A DNA stretch of 5,821 bases from Betaproteobacteria bacterium (GTDB lineage Bacteria > Desulfobacterota > Desulfovibrionia > Desulfovibrionales > Desulfovibrionaceae), in assembly GCA_009778295.1 (NCBI GenBank), contig WRKB01000219.1:1-5821 (forward strand). Direction: 5' to 3'. Made by a program: the position numbers and the translations under genes. The notes under the pieces were generated by a model. The model ran no database searches and was not told where the DNA came from. It worked only from the letters and a program-made list of their open reading frames with translations. Shown here piece after piece: positions 5,711 through 5,821 of this stretch; the stretch's first letter is position 1, and each line of letters starts with the position of its first letter.

Positions 5711-5821
5711 AGAGCGCCTCGCCGAAAAGCGCGGTTTTCTGCTCGCTTACGGCGGCTATGCCGCCGTGACATGGGTCGTCAAATTCGGATGCCAGCCTAT
5801 GCGAACGTGCCCGCAGGCGAT
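5703..5821 (-). CDS. possible 3' end of a minus-strand gene (partial)
   Basis: On the minus strand one frame is open from the right edge (first full codon at 5819) to TAA at 5705-5703, giving 38 residues that end GIAAVSEQKTALFGEALFS. Amino-acid make-up is balanced and third positions are GC-rich (about 24 of 39), somewhat better than the competing plus-strand frame. I do not recognise the protein, and such a short open stretch can occur by chance. If real, the transposable element sits exactly at its stop codon, which is kept in both copies of the target duplication. Confidence 0.3.
   Translation of the reverse strand, partial: RLRARSHRLASEFDDPCHGGIAAVSEQKTALFGEALFS
5749..5767. repeat. 8-bp palindrome
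   Basis: ACGGCGGC (5749-5756) and GCCGCCGT (5760-5767) pair perfectly around the 3-base loop TAT. No T run follows. It lies outside the mobile element and inside the possible partial gene, so it may simply be a coding coincidence (Gly-Gly-Ile-Ala-Ala) or another small repeat. Confidence 0.45.

Noticed and set aside
5485..5772. Minus-strand open frame of 95 codons through the mobile element
   Set aside because: Runs across both terminal repeats and both target duplications and gives an Arg-rich product with no motif. It is not a transposase, and the frame would have been created only by the insertion.
5705..5821. Plus-strand ATG frame open to the right edge
   Set aside because: No ribosome site (it is preceded by the terminal repeat), very Arg-rich product, and poorer third-position GC than the opposite-strand frame. 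Not excluded, but less likely.

Overview
The window reads as a stretch of a moderately GC-rich bacterial chromosome. Gene content (CheV, endonuclease III, CutA, a PfkB-type kinase, and a von Willebrand factor A protein with a type I secretion tail) would fit a Desulfovibrio-like member of the Desulfobacterota. That assignment is inferred from gene types and protein flavour, not from a marker gene.

Layout. Bases 1-232 hold the 3' end of an unrecognised plus-strand gene. It converges on a two-gene minus-strand operon, cutA (1254-1580) followed by a PfkB-family kinase (281-1225), with 28 bases between the two genes and a good Shine-Dalgarno before each. A 123-base divergent intergenic region separates cutA from a plus-strand pair: nth, endonuclease III (1704-2357), and, 22 bases on, cheV (2380-3342). 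cheV converges on a long minus-strand gene (3414-5135, or to 5246 with an earlier start) for a VWA-domain protein that appears to be exported by a type I secretion system. Its VWA fold is split by an insertion of roughly 190 residues, and it lacks the long repeat arrays usual in such adhesins.

Upstream of that gene is an AT-rich non-coding stretch (about 5250-5500), then a compact mobile element at 5509-5702. This 194-base element has terminal inverted repeats beginning GGCTCTGTT and an exact 8-base target duplication (TTATGAAA). It contains no convincing gene and is made almost entirely of nested hairpins. It lies just at the stop codon of a possible minus-strand gene that enters from the right edge (5703-5821).

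How the genes relate. CutA and the kinase are co-transcribed by position but have no obvious functional link. The same holds for Nth (base-excision repair) and CheV (chemotaxis coupling), whose adjacency probably reflects shared transcription only. The VWA protein is a likely surface or extracellular factor; no type I transporter genes are present in the window. The most notable items are the miniature element and the unusual VWA protein. I see no CRISPR array, rRNA or tRNA gene.
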